NCBI GenBank assembly: GCA_004322215.1
Contig: SCSM01000002.1
Coordinates: forward strand, 86,716 to 150,715
DNA from: Bacteroidota bacterium
GTDB taxonomy: Bacteria; Bacteroidota; Ignavibacteria; Kapaibacteriales; UBA2268
Direction: 5' to 3'
DNA: 64,000 nucleotides
The notes under the pieces were generated by a model. It was not told where the DNA came from, did no database searches, and worked only from the letters and a program-made list of their open reading frames with translations. Below, in pieces: positions 45,996 to 55,825 of this stretch (within the stretch, counting starts at the first letter, position 1; every line of letters starts with the position of its first letter). Both the position numbers and the translations under genes were made by a program.

Positions 45996-46649
45996 TTATT
46001 TTAACACTCTATTTATTGACTCCATAAAATCCGATTTGGTTCTCATTCCTACAATTGATTCAGAAATTTTTCCATTCTTATCAATTATGTAAGTAGTAGG
46101 TACTGCAGCTATTCCACCATAAGCATTAACGAGGTCTTGGGTTGCTATGAAATTGTTGTAGGGAATCCCCTTATCTTTCATGAAATTTGAAACAATCTGT
46201 ATGTTCTGTTCTAAACTTCCACCTCTTTCCCCTGTGGCTACACCGATTAATATGAAATCTTTGTTAGCCATATCTTTACTGACTTCTACAAGGTCCGGAA
46301 TTTCTCTTCTGCAAGGCGGGCACCATGTTCCCCAGAAATTTAATAAAACGACTTTTCCTTTGGTATAATCTGAAAATCTAACTGCATTTCCGTCTTCACC
46401 TTTCCATGTAAATTCTACGGCATAACCCTGTTTGGCTTTCCCAACCGATTCAATCTTGTGTACCTTTCCAACAGTGGTAGCATTATCTGCTCCTGATGCA
46501 TTTGATGCGAGCATTGTATGAGGATTTTCCCCGTTGTTCATAGACATTTTCATTGATTCTTCATTTGCTTTTTCCTGTGTACAAGCCGTATTTGAAACTA
46601 AAACAAATGATATAAATAAAAGAATAGTAAAGGTTTTAAAATTTTTCAT
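45996..46649 (-). CDS. TlpA-family thioredoxin lipoprotein
   Basis: A 217-residue exported protein. The ATG at 46649 has a GGAG site and opens a lipoprotein signal (SNTAC). A Met/Asn/Gly-rich linker follows (about 25-60), then the thioredoxin domain with W-C-P-P-C in NFWGTWCPPCRRE and the cis-Pro loop VPTTYIID. It lies 134 nt downstream of ccmF on the same strand, so it is the likely apocytochrome reductase (CcmG/ResA role) of this maturation cluster. That role is inferred from position. Confidence 0.88.
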   Translation of the reverse strand: MKNFKTFTILLFISFVLVSNTACTQEKANEESMKMSMNNGENPHTMLASNASGADNATTVGKVHKIESVGKAKQGYAVEFTWKGEDGNAVRFSDYTKGKVVLLNFWGTWCPPCRREIPDLVEVSKDMANKDFILIGVATGERGGSLEQNIQIVSNFMKDKGIPYNNFIATQDLVNAYGGIAAVPTTYIIDKNGKISESIVGMRTKSDFMESINRVLK

Positions 46650-46783
46650 TATTTCTCCGTTTTTATTAATTCTCAAAATTTTCTTCTGATTGACGTGGTT
46701 ATTATCAACTTATTATTAAAAAAAATTTAAGTAATATACTTAATTATAATAAAATTACACTTAATTCCTTTAAATTCATATTG

Positions 46784-49084
46784 CTAACCGTTTATATTCT
46801 TTCCATTTTCCTGAACTGGTCTTTTTATTGTTAATACCAATCCGATTACAATGAATATTACACCAAGCCAAACCAGGTTAATAAATGGTTTGGTAGAAAC
46901 CTGGAAACTTATTACTTCCTCCGGATGAACTATACCTTGCTCCTCGGGCAATACAGATATTTCAACTTTCGATAAAGCTATATTTTCAGGATTATTCAGA
47001 AATCTTGTGAAACCAAGTTTGAAATTTTTACCGGGTATATTTTTCATTATCGGGTTGAATTCACCTGTTTCCATATTTAATTCTGCAAACAAAGTATCAA
47101 TAACAGATGAATTGCCGTTAATTAGCTCGCAAATTGCTCCCATCGGTACAACTTTTTTATCGGCATGGCCACCTCCGCCCATCATTGCAGACATATCAAA
47201 TTTGATAAAACTGATTTTAAAAGATGTATCTGAAGGTACTACAAAAGTCTCACCTTTACCCAAATCCTTGCTTGGATATGGATATTCAAGAGAAATTCCG
47301 TTTGGAGATACATATAAATCTTTAGTAACATATCTTTTAATCCCGGGCTCGAAAAATGGGGATTGACGTTCATTAAAATCACTCCAATAAATTATCGGGC
47401 TGACAACCGAATTTACGCCTTTGCCCTGTACTTTGAGATGATATTTAAATTTCTCCCTGTCAGGCATATTCTTTTGTATTTGGTCTCTTCCGACTAAAGT
47501 AAATTTATAACCGAGTGCTTCATCGCTGCTGAAATTTTTCAGATTTATATGTTTTTCCGATACAAATACCGATGATGTCAATGCTCCGAGAAGAAGGAGT
47601 GCTAAGCCCAAATGTGATATATAACTGCCAGCTAACCTGATTTTCTTTCTTCCGAATCTGAAAATAAATACTATGTTTATAATTATTGAGAAGAATGAAC
47701 TGAAGAATAAAAGGATATGGTCTAATCTTTTTACACCAAAAAAGATTACAACTATAGTCAGTATGATTGAGATTCCTAATGAAACCAGGGAATTCTTCAA
47801 TGCAGTTCCAATGCTCGTTGAACTTTTCCAATTTAGATACAAAGAAAAAGCATTTGTTAAAAACATCAGTATTGCAAGAGGCAGACTCCAATTATTGTAA
47901 AATGATGTTTCAACTGCGGCTTTCGGCTTTCCAAGAATCTCCTGGAACAAAGGAAGACTTGTACCGAAAAACACTATCAATGTAACAGCTACAATAAATA
48001 CTGAACCTAATGTTATAAAAAACTCTCTCGTATCGTATTTAAGATTAATTTTTACTTTGGAAGACATGTCTTTAAACCTGATTGCAAAGAAGAACAAGCC
48101 GATTAAAGTAAATACAATCAGAAATATTAATAAAAGTAAATAAACAAGTTGTCCCGGGTCCACAAATGAATGAACCGATGTATCTCCCAACACGCCGCTA
48201 CGAGTTAGAAAAGTTGCGTACAATACGAATATAAATCCAAAGATAGCAAGAATCATATTAGTCTTTACGAGACCTCCAGTTCGTTTCTGTATTAATAAAG
48301 TATGAACGAGTGTGATTGACATTAACCATGGTAATAATGAGGAATTTTCTACCGGGTCCCAACCCCAAAAACCACCCCATCCTAAAGTTTCATAAGCCCA
48401 GAATCCGCCAAGCATTATTCCAAATCCCAATATTGCCGATGCAGTCAATACCCAGGGTGTAGCAAGAATTGCCCAATTTGTGTAATCTCTTTTAAACATA
48501 CCTGCAACAGCAAGTGCAAAAGGTACAGACAATACTGCATAACCTGAAAACAATATTGGCGGGTGTATGCTTATCCAATAACTTTCCAGAATCGGGTTTA
48601 ATCCTCTGCCGTTAGGTGGTATAACATTCGGGTCAACATCCGGGAATGATTCCCAAATAAAGTTAAACGGGCTTTTGATTATCAATAATAAAGTCAGAAA
48701 GACAAGTATTAATGTATAAAAAGCCATTGTTTTATGTTCAAAGTTATATTTTTTAGTATAATACAACAGGAAAACACCAGCTAAACTAATTAAGAATGTC
48801 CATAAAAGGAAAGAACCTTCCTGACCGGCATAAAATGATGAAATCAGTAAATTTAACGGAAGTAATTTGGAACTGTAACTCCATATATATGTATATTGAT
48901 AATTGAACGATAATATGTTTGATAACAATATCCCTGATGCAAGAACAATCAATAAAAATAATGTTAAATACAAATATCTTCCGATTTTATTCGGCTTATC
49001 ATCTTTCCCCTTTGAAATGAAATAAGCTACAGTAGTAGCCAATGCAATTACAAACGATAAAATTATTATTAATTTTCCTATCAT
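46784..49084 (-). CDS. ccmF: Cytochrome c maturation protein CcmF
   Basis: A 766-residue inner-membrane protein with many helices. The heme-handling WWD motif is WGGFWGWDPVENSSLLPW (about residues 233-250). His-containing segments SIHPPILFSGY and others are conserved in CcmF. A periplasmic domain of roughly 170 residues lies before the last helix. CcmF joins heme to apocytochrome c. It follows ccmE by about 100 bp. Confidence 0.95.
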   Translation of the reverse strand: MIGKLIIILSFVIALATTVAYFISKGKDDKPNKIGRYLYLTLFLLIVLASGILLSNILSFNYQYTYIWSYSSKLLPLNLLISSFYAGQEGSFLLWTFLISLAGVFLLYYTKKYNFEHKTMAFYTLILVFLTLLLIIKSPFNFIWESFPDVDPNVIPPNGRGLNPILESYWISIHPPILFSGYAVLSVPFALAVAGMFKRDYTNWAILATPWVLTASAILGFGIMLGGFWAYETLGWGGFWGWDPVENSSLLPWLMSITLVHTLLIQKRTGGLVKTNMILAIFGFIFVLYATFLTRSGVLGDTSVHSFVDPGQLVYLLLLIFLIVFTLIGLFFFAIRFKDMSSKVKINLKYDTREFFITLGSVFIVAVTLIVFFGTSLPLFQEILGKPKAAVETSFYNNWSLPLAILMFLTNAFSLYLNWKSSTSIGTALKNSLVSLGISIILTIVVIFFGVKRLDHILLFFSSFFSIIINIVFIFRFGRKKIRLAGSYISHLGLALLLLGALTSSVFVSEKHINLKNFSSDEALGYKFTLVGRDQIQKNMPDREKFKYHLKVQGKGVNSVVSPIIYWSDFNERQSPFFEPGIKRYVTKDLYVSPNGISLEYPYPSKDLGKGETFVVPSDTSFKISFIKFDMSAMMGGGGHADKKVVPMGAICELINGNSSVIDTLFAELNMETGEFNPIMKNIPGKNFKLGFTRFLNNPENIALSKVEISVLPEEQGIVHPEEVISFQVSTKPFINLVWLGVIFIVIGLVLTIKRPVQENGKNING

Positions 49085-49186
49085 AAACGACCTGTAAATG
49101 AATTTAAGAATTTAAAAAATATTATAAAGATTATTACTTAATAATAATTATTAAATATAAAATTTAAATTATTATTTAGTAATTAT

Positions 49187-49570
49187 TTAACTACCGGCTT
49201 TTTTCATTTCTGCTTCATACTTTGATGGACATTTTGTTAAGATTTCTGAAGCATGGAAATTGTTTTTAGTATAACTACCTTTAACAACGACCTGGGTTGC
49301 CATATCGAAGTTGTTTGGTTTTGCACCATGGAATATTACACAAGCAGTGTCCTTTTTATCATCACACATGTAAAATGTGAATGTATTTTCCTTATTATCA
49401 TAATTACTTGGCTTGTCTTTCAGCCAGGTGCCGATTATCTGGTATGTTTTTTCTGTTGCTTTGGCTTTTGCAAAATTTGTATATTCGATTTTACTGCTGT
49501 CGAAAGAAAGTATAGCAACTACTGTGAATGCTACTGCAATTACAGTTCCGATTATGTATTTCTTTTTCAT
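49187..49570 (-). CDS. ccmE: Heme chaperone CcmE, Cys-type
   Basis: A 127-residue protein with an N-terminal membrane anchor (about 5-22) and an OB-fold periplasmic domain. It receives heme from CcmC and passes it to CcmF. Where E. coli has a covalent His (His130), this protein has ILTKCPSKYE, that is C114-x-x-x-Y118, the CxxxY form described for some delta-proteobacteria and archaea. The binding site GEETF-like loop is replaced by NTFTFYMCDD. Context between ccmD-like and ccmF confirms the call. Confidence 0.88.
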   Translation of the reverse strand: MKKKYIIGTVIAVAFTVVAILSFDSSKIEYTNFAKAKATEKTYQIIGTWLKDKPSNYDNKENTFTFYMCDDKKDTACVIFHGAKPNNFDMATQVVVKGSYTKNNFHASEILTKCPSKYEAEMKKAGS

Positions 49571-49588
49571 ATTATTCTCCTCTTAAAT

Positions 49589-49753
49589 TTATAATTGGGA
49601 TGGTTCGGAACCATCTCCAACATTTAATACGTTTTTCTCCAACTTGTTTATCTTTTTATCCAGGCTTAATAAATAAAGCGATATACCTGTCCAAATTATT
49701 AAAACAATTACAAGGACTATGTATATTGAATGTTTTATTAAAAAATCTACCAT
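49589..49753 (-). CDS. ccmD: CcmD-like small membrane protein
   Basis: A 54-residue gene, ATG at 49753 and TAA at 49591-49589. It has one membrane helix (IYIVLVIVLIIWTGISLYLL) followed by a charged segment LDKKINKLEKN, the layout of CcmD. It lies between ccmC and ccmE, just where ccmD belongs, and each start has a plausible binding site (AAGGAAAT before this ATG, GAGGAG before ccmE). CcmD helps release CcmE from CcmC. Confidence 0.8.
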   Translation of the reverse strand: MVDFLIKHSIYIVLVIVLIIWTGISLYLLSLDKKINKLEKNVLNVGDGSEPSQL

Positions 49754-49781
49754 TTTATTTCCTTTTATATATTATTATATG

Positions 49782-50882
49782 TTATGATACTTCTGCTGTA
49801 TGTTTAATTCTTAAATTTCCTATTCTGATTCTCAGGTTTAATATCCACAAAAATATAATCGTAAACGACATCATAGACAAACTGAAAATATATTGCTTTG
49901 TTGTATTTAACATATCAGATTGTGAACTTAATACCGGTCCTATATTGCTTTCAGATGCACTTCCGGGATGAAGACTCTGGGTTATCCTCGGCAAAACAAA
50001 AACAAAGAATGGTACAGTTATAAATGCAAGAATCGAATATACTGCACTCAATCTTGCTTTTACATCCTCTTTTTCAATTGCCGAACGTAATGCAAAATAC
50101 GCACCGTAAATTAACAATAGCACAAATATTGATGTCTCTCTCGGGTCCCAGTTCCAGTAAGAACCCCAATTGAATTTTGCCCAAAACATACCTGTTACTG
50201 TTGCAAAAATTGTGTAAACAGTACCTACCTCTGCCGCTGATGAAGAAATAATATCATATTTAATATCTCTTTTTCTCAAATATTGTATCGAGAAAATCAT
50301 TGATATTAAAAATGCAAGTACAGCTATCCATGCAGACGGAACATGGTAATTCAAAATCCTTACAAGTTCACCCAGACTTGCCACGTAGGGTAGTGTCAGC
50401 CACGGATTTACACTCACGATTGAATTTAAATAAAATTTATTTTTCTCCGGCTTATAGCTGATTAATGCAACTAACGGCTTTTCGTTTTTTAAATCATTTG
50501 GAATTTGCTTGCTTTGGATTACAACTTTGTATATTTTATTTTGTCCTATATGACTATCGTAAGCAATAAACTGCTCATATCCGCCAGTAATGATGTAATC
50601 TTCCGGGTCATCAGATAATGCCTTTACTGTTGCAACATGTCTTAATGTCCCTGAAATCGGTGTTAATTTTACGTTTACCATCTTCCCAGGACTTCTTTCG
50701 CCAACAATCATCGCATCCTGGAATGTTCCGGCTATTGGGGGTAATAATGTTAGAAAAATTGTTATAACTGGTATTAATACTGCTAAAATTTTAATAAAAT
50801 TAGGTTTCGGTTTTGTCAAACCCGGATAAATACCTATAAATAAACCTAATCCTAATCCGACGATTATTATTATTGCCTTCAT
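49782..50882 (-). CDS. ccmC: CcmC/CcsA-type heme transporter
   Basis: A 366-residue inner-membrane protein. The WWD motif is NWGSYWNWDPRETS (about 243-256), preceded by RILNYHVPSAW with the conserved axial-ligand His. It is longer than the usual 240-residue CcmC: about 150 extra N-terminal residues contain one or two helices and a CcmE-like or OB-like periplasmic piece (GTLRHVATVKALSDDPEDY). It loads heme on CcmE. ccmA and ccmB are not in the window, and the next upstream gene is unrelated. Confidence 0.9.
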   Translation of the reverse strand: MKAIIIIVGLGLGLFIGIYPGLTKPKPNFIKILAVLIPVITIFLTLLPPIAGTFQDAMIVGERSPGKMVNVKLTPISGTLRHVATVKALSDDPEDYIITGGYEQFIAYDSHIGQNKIYKVVIQSKQIPNDLKNEKPLVALISYKPEKNKFYLNSIVSVNPWLTLPYVASLGELVRILNYHVPSAWIAVLAFLISMIFSIQYLRKRDIKYDIISSSAAEVGTVYTIFATVTGMFWAKFNWGSYWNWDPRETSIFVLLLIYGAYFALRSAIEKEDVKARLSAVYSILAFITVPFFVFVLPRITQSLHPGSASESNIGPVLSSQSDMLNTTKQYIFSLSMMSFTIIFLWILNLRIRIGNLRIKHTAEVS

Positions 50883-51009
50883 TTATATTCAATTCTCTGT
50901 TTCCAAAATTTAAAAAACAAATATACGGATAATGAGTCAAAATATTGAGGATATTTTTGTCTGAATTGTAAGTTATTATGATGATTATAATTAATTTAAC
51001 TTGATTATT

Positions 51010-51459
51010 TCAACTGAGTATTTTAGTTAATATCAAAATATTTTCCTTTCTTTCAATATTGGAAGGAAGGTAACTTATCTCATCCATTACAGCACGGATA
51101 ATCTGAATACCCAATCCGCCTTTTTTGTAACCTTTGAAATATTCGTTCATATTCGTTTCCACCACCTGCAAAGGATTGAATGGCTCACCGCTATCGAGGA
51201 TTTTGATTGTAAATTTCAGTGTTGATGGTTCTATTGTCACACAAAATTCTTTGCTTTTATCTAAATTAAATGAATGTTTAATTAAATTTGTACATGCCTC
51301 GTCAACTGCCAATGCAATTTTATTCGATTCATTTTCATCAAATCCGAAAAGTTGAGCATTCTTGTATATAAATTTTCTGATTCTGTAAAGCTCCGAAAAG
51401 TCTCCGCAGCAACAGATTATATTTCCTTTATTTAATATTTTATTCTTTCCTTTTATCAT
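51010..51459 (-). CDS. RsbW-like serine-protein kinase (anti-sigma factor type)
   Basis: A 149-residue GHKL-fold protein. The N-box is AVDEACTNLIKHSF, the G1 region is ILDSGEPFNP, and GGLGIQIIRAVMDE forms the lid. In partner switching it phosphorylates a STAS antagonist and may bind a sigma factor. Its start ATG overlaps the stop of the STAS gene by 4 bases (ATGA), so the two are co-translated. No sigma factor gene follows. Confidence 0.9.
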   Translation of the reverse strand: MIKGKNKILNKGNIICCCGDFSELYRIRKFIYKNAQLFGFDENESNKIALAVDEACTNLIKHSFNLDKSKEFCVTIEPSTLKFTIKILDSGEPFNPLQVVETNMNEYFKGYKKGGLGIQIIRAVMDEISYLPSNIERKENILILTKILS

Positions 51460-51845
51460 TTCTTAATTTTAAATCTCGTTGCGGAATCCTTTACACTGAA
51501 TTTTTCGATTGCCGTTTTTTCTTCTTTTTCTATATCGAATAAAACAGGAAATCCCAATAAATCAAAGACAGAAAATACCTTTGGTTTCATATCCGCGAGT
51601 TTTATATCTCCACCTGAATCTCTTACATCTTCTATAAATGCCATAAATACCCCTAAGCCGGCACTGCTTATGTAATCCAGTTCACTGAAATTAACAAGTA
51701 TTTTGTTTTGCCCTTTACCGATTATATCGGTAATTGCCGATTCAAGCACAGGTGCTGTGTGAGCATCGAGATAGCCCCTTAAGTATAAACAATCTACTTG
51801 TTCAACTTCTTTATGCTGAATCGAAAATTTGTTGTCCCCTATCAT
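51456..51845 (-). CDS. STAS-domain anti-sigma antagonist
   Basis: A 129-residue STAS protein. The phosphorylatable serine lies in NFSELDYISSAGLGVFM, the classical SpoIIAA/RsbV site. GGDIKLADMKPKVFSVFDLLGF closes the domain. It is dephosphorylated by a SpoIIE-type phosphatase, most likely the upstream gene product, and phosphorylated by the overlapping kinase. Confidence 0.92.
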   Translation of the reverse strand: MIGDNKFSIQHKEVEQVDCLYLRGYLDAHTAPVLESAITDIIGKGQNKILVNFSELDYISSAGLGVFMAFIEDVRDSGGDIKLADMKPKVFSVFDLLGFPVLFDIEKEEKTAIEKFSVKDSATRFKIKK

Positions 51846-51955
51846 TTTTACCTCGTCTTAAAAATTTGTTATTTATTATATGACGATACTTTTTATCTTA
51901 TAATTCAATACAAACATTAAAATCAAAAACTGTTCCATAATATTTTCATTCATTT

Positions 51956-54061
51956 TCAACATGTACTTTTGGAATATTTTACGATTACAACAGTAATGTC
52001 ATCGGGCTGATACATATTGCCGGAGAACTCTTTAATTAACTTTTTTATTTTCTCTTCGATGACTTCGGTATTTTCTTTTGCGTGATTTTTCAATAATTCT
52101 GCTATCGGCTCAATTCCTAAATCTATTTTATTTTCATTTTTCAGTTCATTCAATCCGTCGGTGAATAATAGAAATACATCTTCATCGTTAAAATTCAACT
52201 GAATTTCTTCTATATTTTCGTCGAACAATTCCTGCTCAGCTAATGCAACTCCTATTCCCTTTGGAATTATTTTCCGGACGTCTCCGTTATTTTTAAACAA
52301 TCCGGGCATGTGCCCTGCCCTTGCATAAGAAACCTTGCCGTCATTATTTTCTATAACGAATGCACTCATTGTAATATACATCTGTCTGTCAATTTCTTTG
52401 AATAAAGTGGTATTGATTCTTTTCAGCAGTTCGCTTGCTCCCGAGCTTTCCCTTGCTAATGATAGGACTACGCCCTTTAATTGAGCCATGTAAAATGCGG
52501 CACTCATGCCTTTTCCCGATACATCCGCGATTATAATGCAGGGCTTACCGTTTTTTAATCGTACAATATCGTAATAATCGCCGCCAACTTCTTCAGCGGG
52601 AAGAGAGAATGCTCTCACTGAATAATTTTCGATTTTTGGTAATTCCTGGGGTAACAGTTTTTCTGTAATTTCTCGGGCAAGCATTAATTCCTGCTTATAT
52701 CTTTCTTTTTCTATCGAATCTTTAACCAACCTTGCATTCTCAATAGCTATGCTTATATTATCGCTGAAAGCCGTTAGAATCTTCACATCGTCATCGTCGA
52801 ATCCATATTCGTCAACGCATAAAACACATAGAACTCCAATCTTTACTCCCCCGGAATGTAATGGTACCGCAAGCATTGTTCTCGCGTTGGGTATTACTGT
52901 CCAGTTCAAATTTGATACTGTTTTATCATCGAGTATTGAATCAATTATTAACGGCTTTTCTATTGATTTGAATAACTTTTCCAATTCTGATGATTTATCT
53001 AATATTTTAATTTTTTCTTCATCGAGATTTTGTGTGGCGCTTACCTGAGTCGTTCCGTCTTTTAAATATAACTCAATCCATCCGGCAAGAGATTTGGTTG
53101 ATTTCAGTGCCAATCTGACGACTGTATCGAGCAATAAATTCATCTCGATTGTTTCTGAAACCACTTTATTTAATTCTCTCAATGAACTCAATTCCCTCAT
53201 CTTTCTTTCTATTATATATGATGTAGGGATACTTGTAATTACAGTTGCTAAAATTCTCAGGAAATATAAAATGCTTAACCCCAAAACAATTATTACGAAT
53301 GAATAAGCACCCGGTGAAAAAGTTAATAATGAATAACTTAGAATTGTATCTCTTAAATAAAGCGAATATACTATGAATGAATTCACGAGTATTATAAATA
53401 ATGATTGCCAGAATAATTTGATTTTTTCTGATTTAGGAAGTAATGCAAGCCATTGATTATTTTTTGCAGTAAATAACATTACTAATCCTATAAATATAGC
53501 CATCGAAGTAGAGAAAATACCGACAACCGGCTTATTCATCGAAGGAAATAATGTGATTAATATTTCAACGATAATAAAATAGAATACTCCGTTCCTGAGA
53601 ATTACCAATTGGAACATTGTCCTTCTGTGACGGCGATTTAATAGCCAAAGCCATATAAAGAAGATTATATACAGGGAAATTATTATGGAATATATTGCGA
53701 AATATTCAGATATCATCAATGCAAATAAATTTCCTGTTATCTGTGTTTTCAATCTTAAGTAATTAAGACTTAAATAAAATACTAAAAGAATGAATGATAG
53801 TAAGGATATGCGTTTAAGTTGTGTAAAAAAGAGTTTTTCTGCTTCTTCGGAATACCTGTTGACACTTGACTTTAATCCTCTGAAAAACAATATATAAAAA
53901 GGAATTATTAAAACGATTGTTGTTAGAGCTTTCCAGATTATTGCAGCATTAGTATCGAGTTTATCAATTATGAATAAAAAGGAATCACCGGCAAATCTTA
54001 ATATCAGAGTGCCAATAATAATTGAAAGTAGAAGAGTTTTATTTAATTTTCTTAAATCCAA
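51956..54061 (-). CDS. SpoIIE-type PP2C phosphatase with GAF domain
   Basis: A 701-residue membrane protein. Residues about 1-280 contain around eight hydrophobic helices. A GAF-like sensor follows (about 300-455, with LLDTVVRLALKSTKSLAGW). The C-terminal PP2C domain has EEVGGDYYDIV, IADVSGKGMSAA, LLFTDGLNEL and QPDDITVVIV, so all metal aspartates are present. It would act on the STAS protein encoded 110 bp downstream, switching output in response to a membrane or ligand signal. Confidence 0.92.
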   Translation of the reverse strand: MDLRKLNKTLLLSIIIGTLILRFAGDSFLFIIDKLDTNAAIIWKALTTIVLIIPFYILFFRGLKSSVNRYSEEAEKLFFTQLKRISLLSFILLVFYLSLNYLRLKTQITGNLFALMISEYFAIYSIIISLYIIFFIWLWLLNRRHRRTMFQLVILRNGVFYFIIVEILITLFPSMNKPVVGIFSTSMAIFIGLVMLFTAKNNQWLALLPKSEKIKLFWQSLFIILVNSFIVYSLYLRDTILSYSLLTFSPGAYSFVIIVLGLSILYFLRILATVITSIPTSYIIERKMRELSSLRELNKVVSETIEMNLLLDTVVRLALKSTKSLAGWIELYLKDGTTQVSATQNLDEEKIKILDKSSELEKLFKSIEKPLIIDSILDDKTVSNLNWTVIPNARTMLAVPLHSGGVKIGVLCVLCVDEYGFDDDDVKILTAFSDNISIAIENARLVKDSIEKERYKQELMLAREITEKLLPQELPKIENYSVRAFSLPAEEVGGDYYDIVRLKNGKPCIIIADVSGKGMSAAFYMAQLKGVVLSLARESSGASELLKRINTTLFKEIDRQMYITMSAFVIENNDGKVSYARAGHMPGLFKNNGDVRKIIPKGIGVALAEQELFDENIEEIQLNFNDEDVFLLFTDGLNELKNENKIDLGIEPIAELLKNHAKENTEVIEEKIKKLIKEFSGNMYQPDDITVVIVKYSKSTC

Positions 54062-54247
54062 ATTTTAACTTAATCATTTATGGACATTTGAAATACGATA
54101 TTATCTCTTAAATGTTTCTAATTTATTTTAAAGAATTTTCCTTTATCCCAAAGACAAAATTAATTTAGTATAAATCATTTTTCACTATTTTTGTTATCAA
54201 TTAAATTAAATTTATTATTTATTTGCAAAAATTTATAAAATTAATTA

Positions 54248-55783
54248 ATGCAATATATATTAACACCGGCAGAAATGCGTAAAGTTGATGAAACTGCAAT
54301 TAATAAGTTTCATGTCTCTTCTCAAATTCTTATGGAAAATGCAGCAAGGTCTTCTGCTGAAATTATTGTTGATATTCTTGAAGAAAATCAAATTATTGAG
54401 CCAAAAATATGTATTCTTTGCGGAAGCGGTAATAACGGTGGTGATGGATTTGGCTTAGCCCGTCATTTACATGATATTTTTGATGTTATGGTTTTATGGA
54501 TTGGCTCTGAAGATAAAATGAGCATCGAAACAAAAGAGAATTTTAAATCAATTCAAATACTGAATATTCCTATTACGCATATTTCTGATTTAAAAACCCT
54601 TAATAAGATTGAATTTGATAATGATTGTATAATTGATGCATTAATCGGAGTTGGTGGGAGTGAAGATGTCAAAGGTATTGCTTTTGAGATTTTGAAAAAA
54701 GTTAAAACAAGCGATTCTTTGAAAATTGCTATTGATGTTCCGACTGGTTTGAATTTAGGAACCGGAATTGCCAATGAGTATTGTTTCCAAGCCGATTTTA
54801 CAATAACCATGTTTGCACCCAAAACAGGGTTGTATCTGAATGACGGAATTAATTTTTCAGGGAAAATCAAAACTGCTTATCTTGGCGTTCCGGAAAGTAT
54901 TTTAGAACCGATTTCAAATATTTACTCATTAGATGAAATTGATATATCCGATTATTTTCCGCGTAGAGAGAAACGTTCCTCAAAATTTGATTATGGCAGA
55001 GTGCTGATAATAGCCGGTTCAGGTTTATACCCGGGTGCTGCGGCATTATGTGCAAATGCGGCAATAACAAGTGGGGCAGGACTCGTACACCTTTGCACAA
55101 CAACAATTCATCCTTCGGTTTTACCTGAAGTGATAACAAATACGGTAGAATCAACTTTTGAAGGGACAATAGCCGAAAGTGCTCTCGATTATATTATGAA
55201 AGCATCGGAAAAAGCAAATTCTATAGTGATTGGACCTGGATTGGGTGATGTCGGAGAAACAATGAATCTTGTAAGATTATTAATAAAATATTTGTCACCG
55301 GATATACCGGTTTTAATTGATGCCGATGGACTTAAAGCTATTGATGAATCAAGCATTTTAAGAAAAAATATTATTCTGACTCCACACACGGGTGAATTCT
55401 CCGGCTTATTAAATAAAGATAGAAACTTAATTGAAAAAGATACATATAATTTAACAAAATCTAATGCATCAAAATTAAATTGTACTATTTTATTGAAACA
55501 TGTACCATCAATTATTTCTGATGGTACAAAAACCTTTTTTAATACTAATGGAAATCCGGGTATGGCTTCAGGTGGTAGCGGCGATGTACTTTCGGGTATC
55601 ATTGGAAGTTTTCTTGCACTTGGTATCAAGCCATTGGAAGCTGCTGCACTTGGTGCATATCTTCATGCGGAGTCGGGAGACATATATGCAATAGAAAACT
55701 CCGAATTAACGTTAACAGCTTCGGATTTAATTGTCAATTTCAAAAAAATCATGAAAAAATTTAAAACTGAGGAAAGAATTTAA
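54248..55783 (+). CDS. nnr: Bifunctional NAD(P)H-hydrate epimerase/dehydratase
   Basis: A 511-residue metabolite-repair enzyme. The N-terminal epimerase half (YjeF_N) has CGSGNNGGDGFGLARHL and IDVPTGLNLGTG. The C-terminal kinase-fold dehydratase half has GSGLYPGAAALCANAA, ADGLKAID, LTPHTGEFSGLL and GNPGMASGGSGDVLSGI. Both active sites look complete. It heads a row with a VanZ-like gene and tgt. Confidence 0.95.
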   Translation: MQYILTPAEMRKVDETAINKFHVSSQILMENAARSSAEIIVDILEENQIIEPKICILCGSGNNGGDGFGLARHLHDIFDVMVLWIGSEDKMSIETKENFKSIQILNIPITHISDLKTLNKIEFDNDCIIDALIGVGGSEDVKGIAFEILKKVKTSDSLKIAIDVPTGLNLGTGIANEYCFQADFTITMFAPKTGLYLNDGINFSGKIKTAYLGVPESILEPISNIYSLDEIDISDYFPRREKRSSKFDYGRVLIIAGSGLYPGAAALCANAAITSGAGLVHLCTTTIHPSVLPEVITNTVESTFEGTIAESALDYIMKASEKANSIVIGPGLGDVGETMNLVRLLIKYLSPDIPVLIDADGLKAIDESSILRKNIILTPHTGEFSGLLNKDRNLIEKDTYNLTKSNASKLNCTILLKHVPSIISDGTKTFFNTNGNPGMASGGSGDVLSGIIGSFLALGIKPLEAAALGAYLHAESGDIYAIENSELTLTASDLIVNFKKIMKKFKTEERI

Positions 55784-55825
55784 AGTGGCTCATATTATAA
55801 AAAAACGAATGAATTAAAATTGAAA

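Noticed and set aside
47520..47891. A 123-codon reading frame in another frame of ccmF, same strand
   Set aside because: It lies wholly inside the strongly supported ccmF coding region and has no start signal or recognisable domain.
54553..55629. Minus-strand reading frames of about 100-146 codons opposite nnr
   Set aside because: They are shadows of the intact nnr gene and encode unstructured Pro/Ser-rich peptides.
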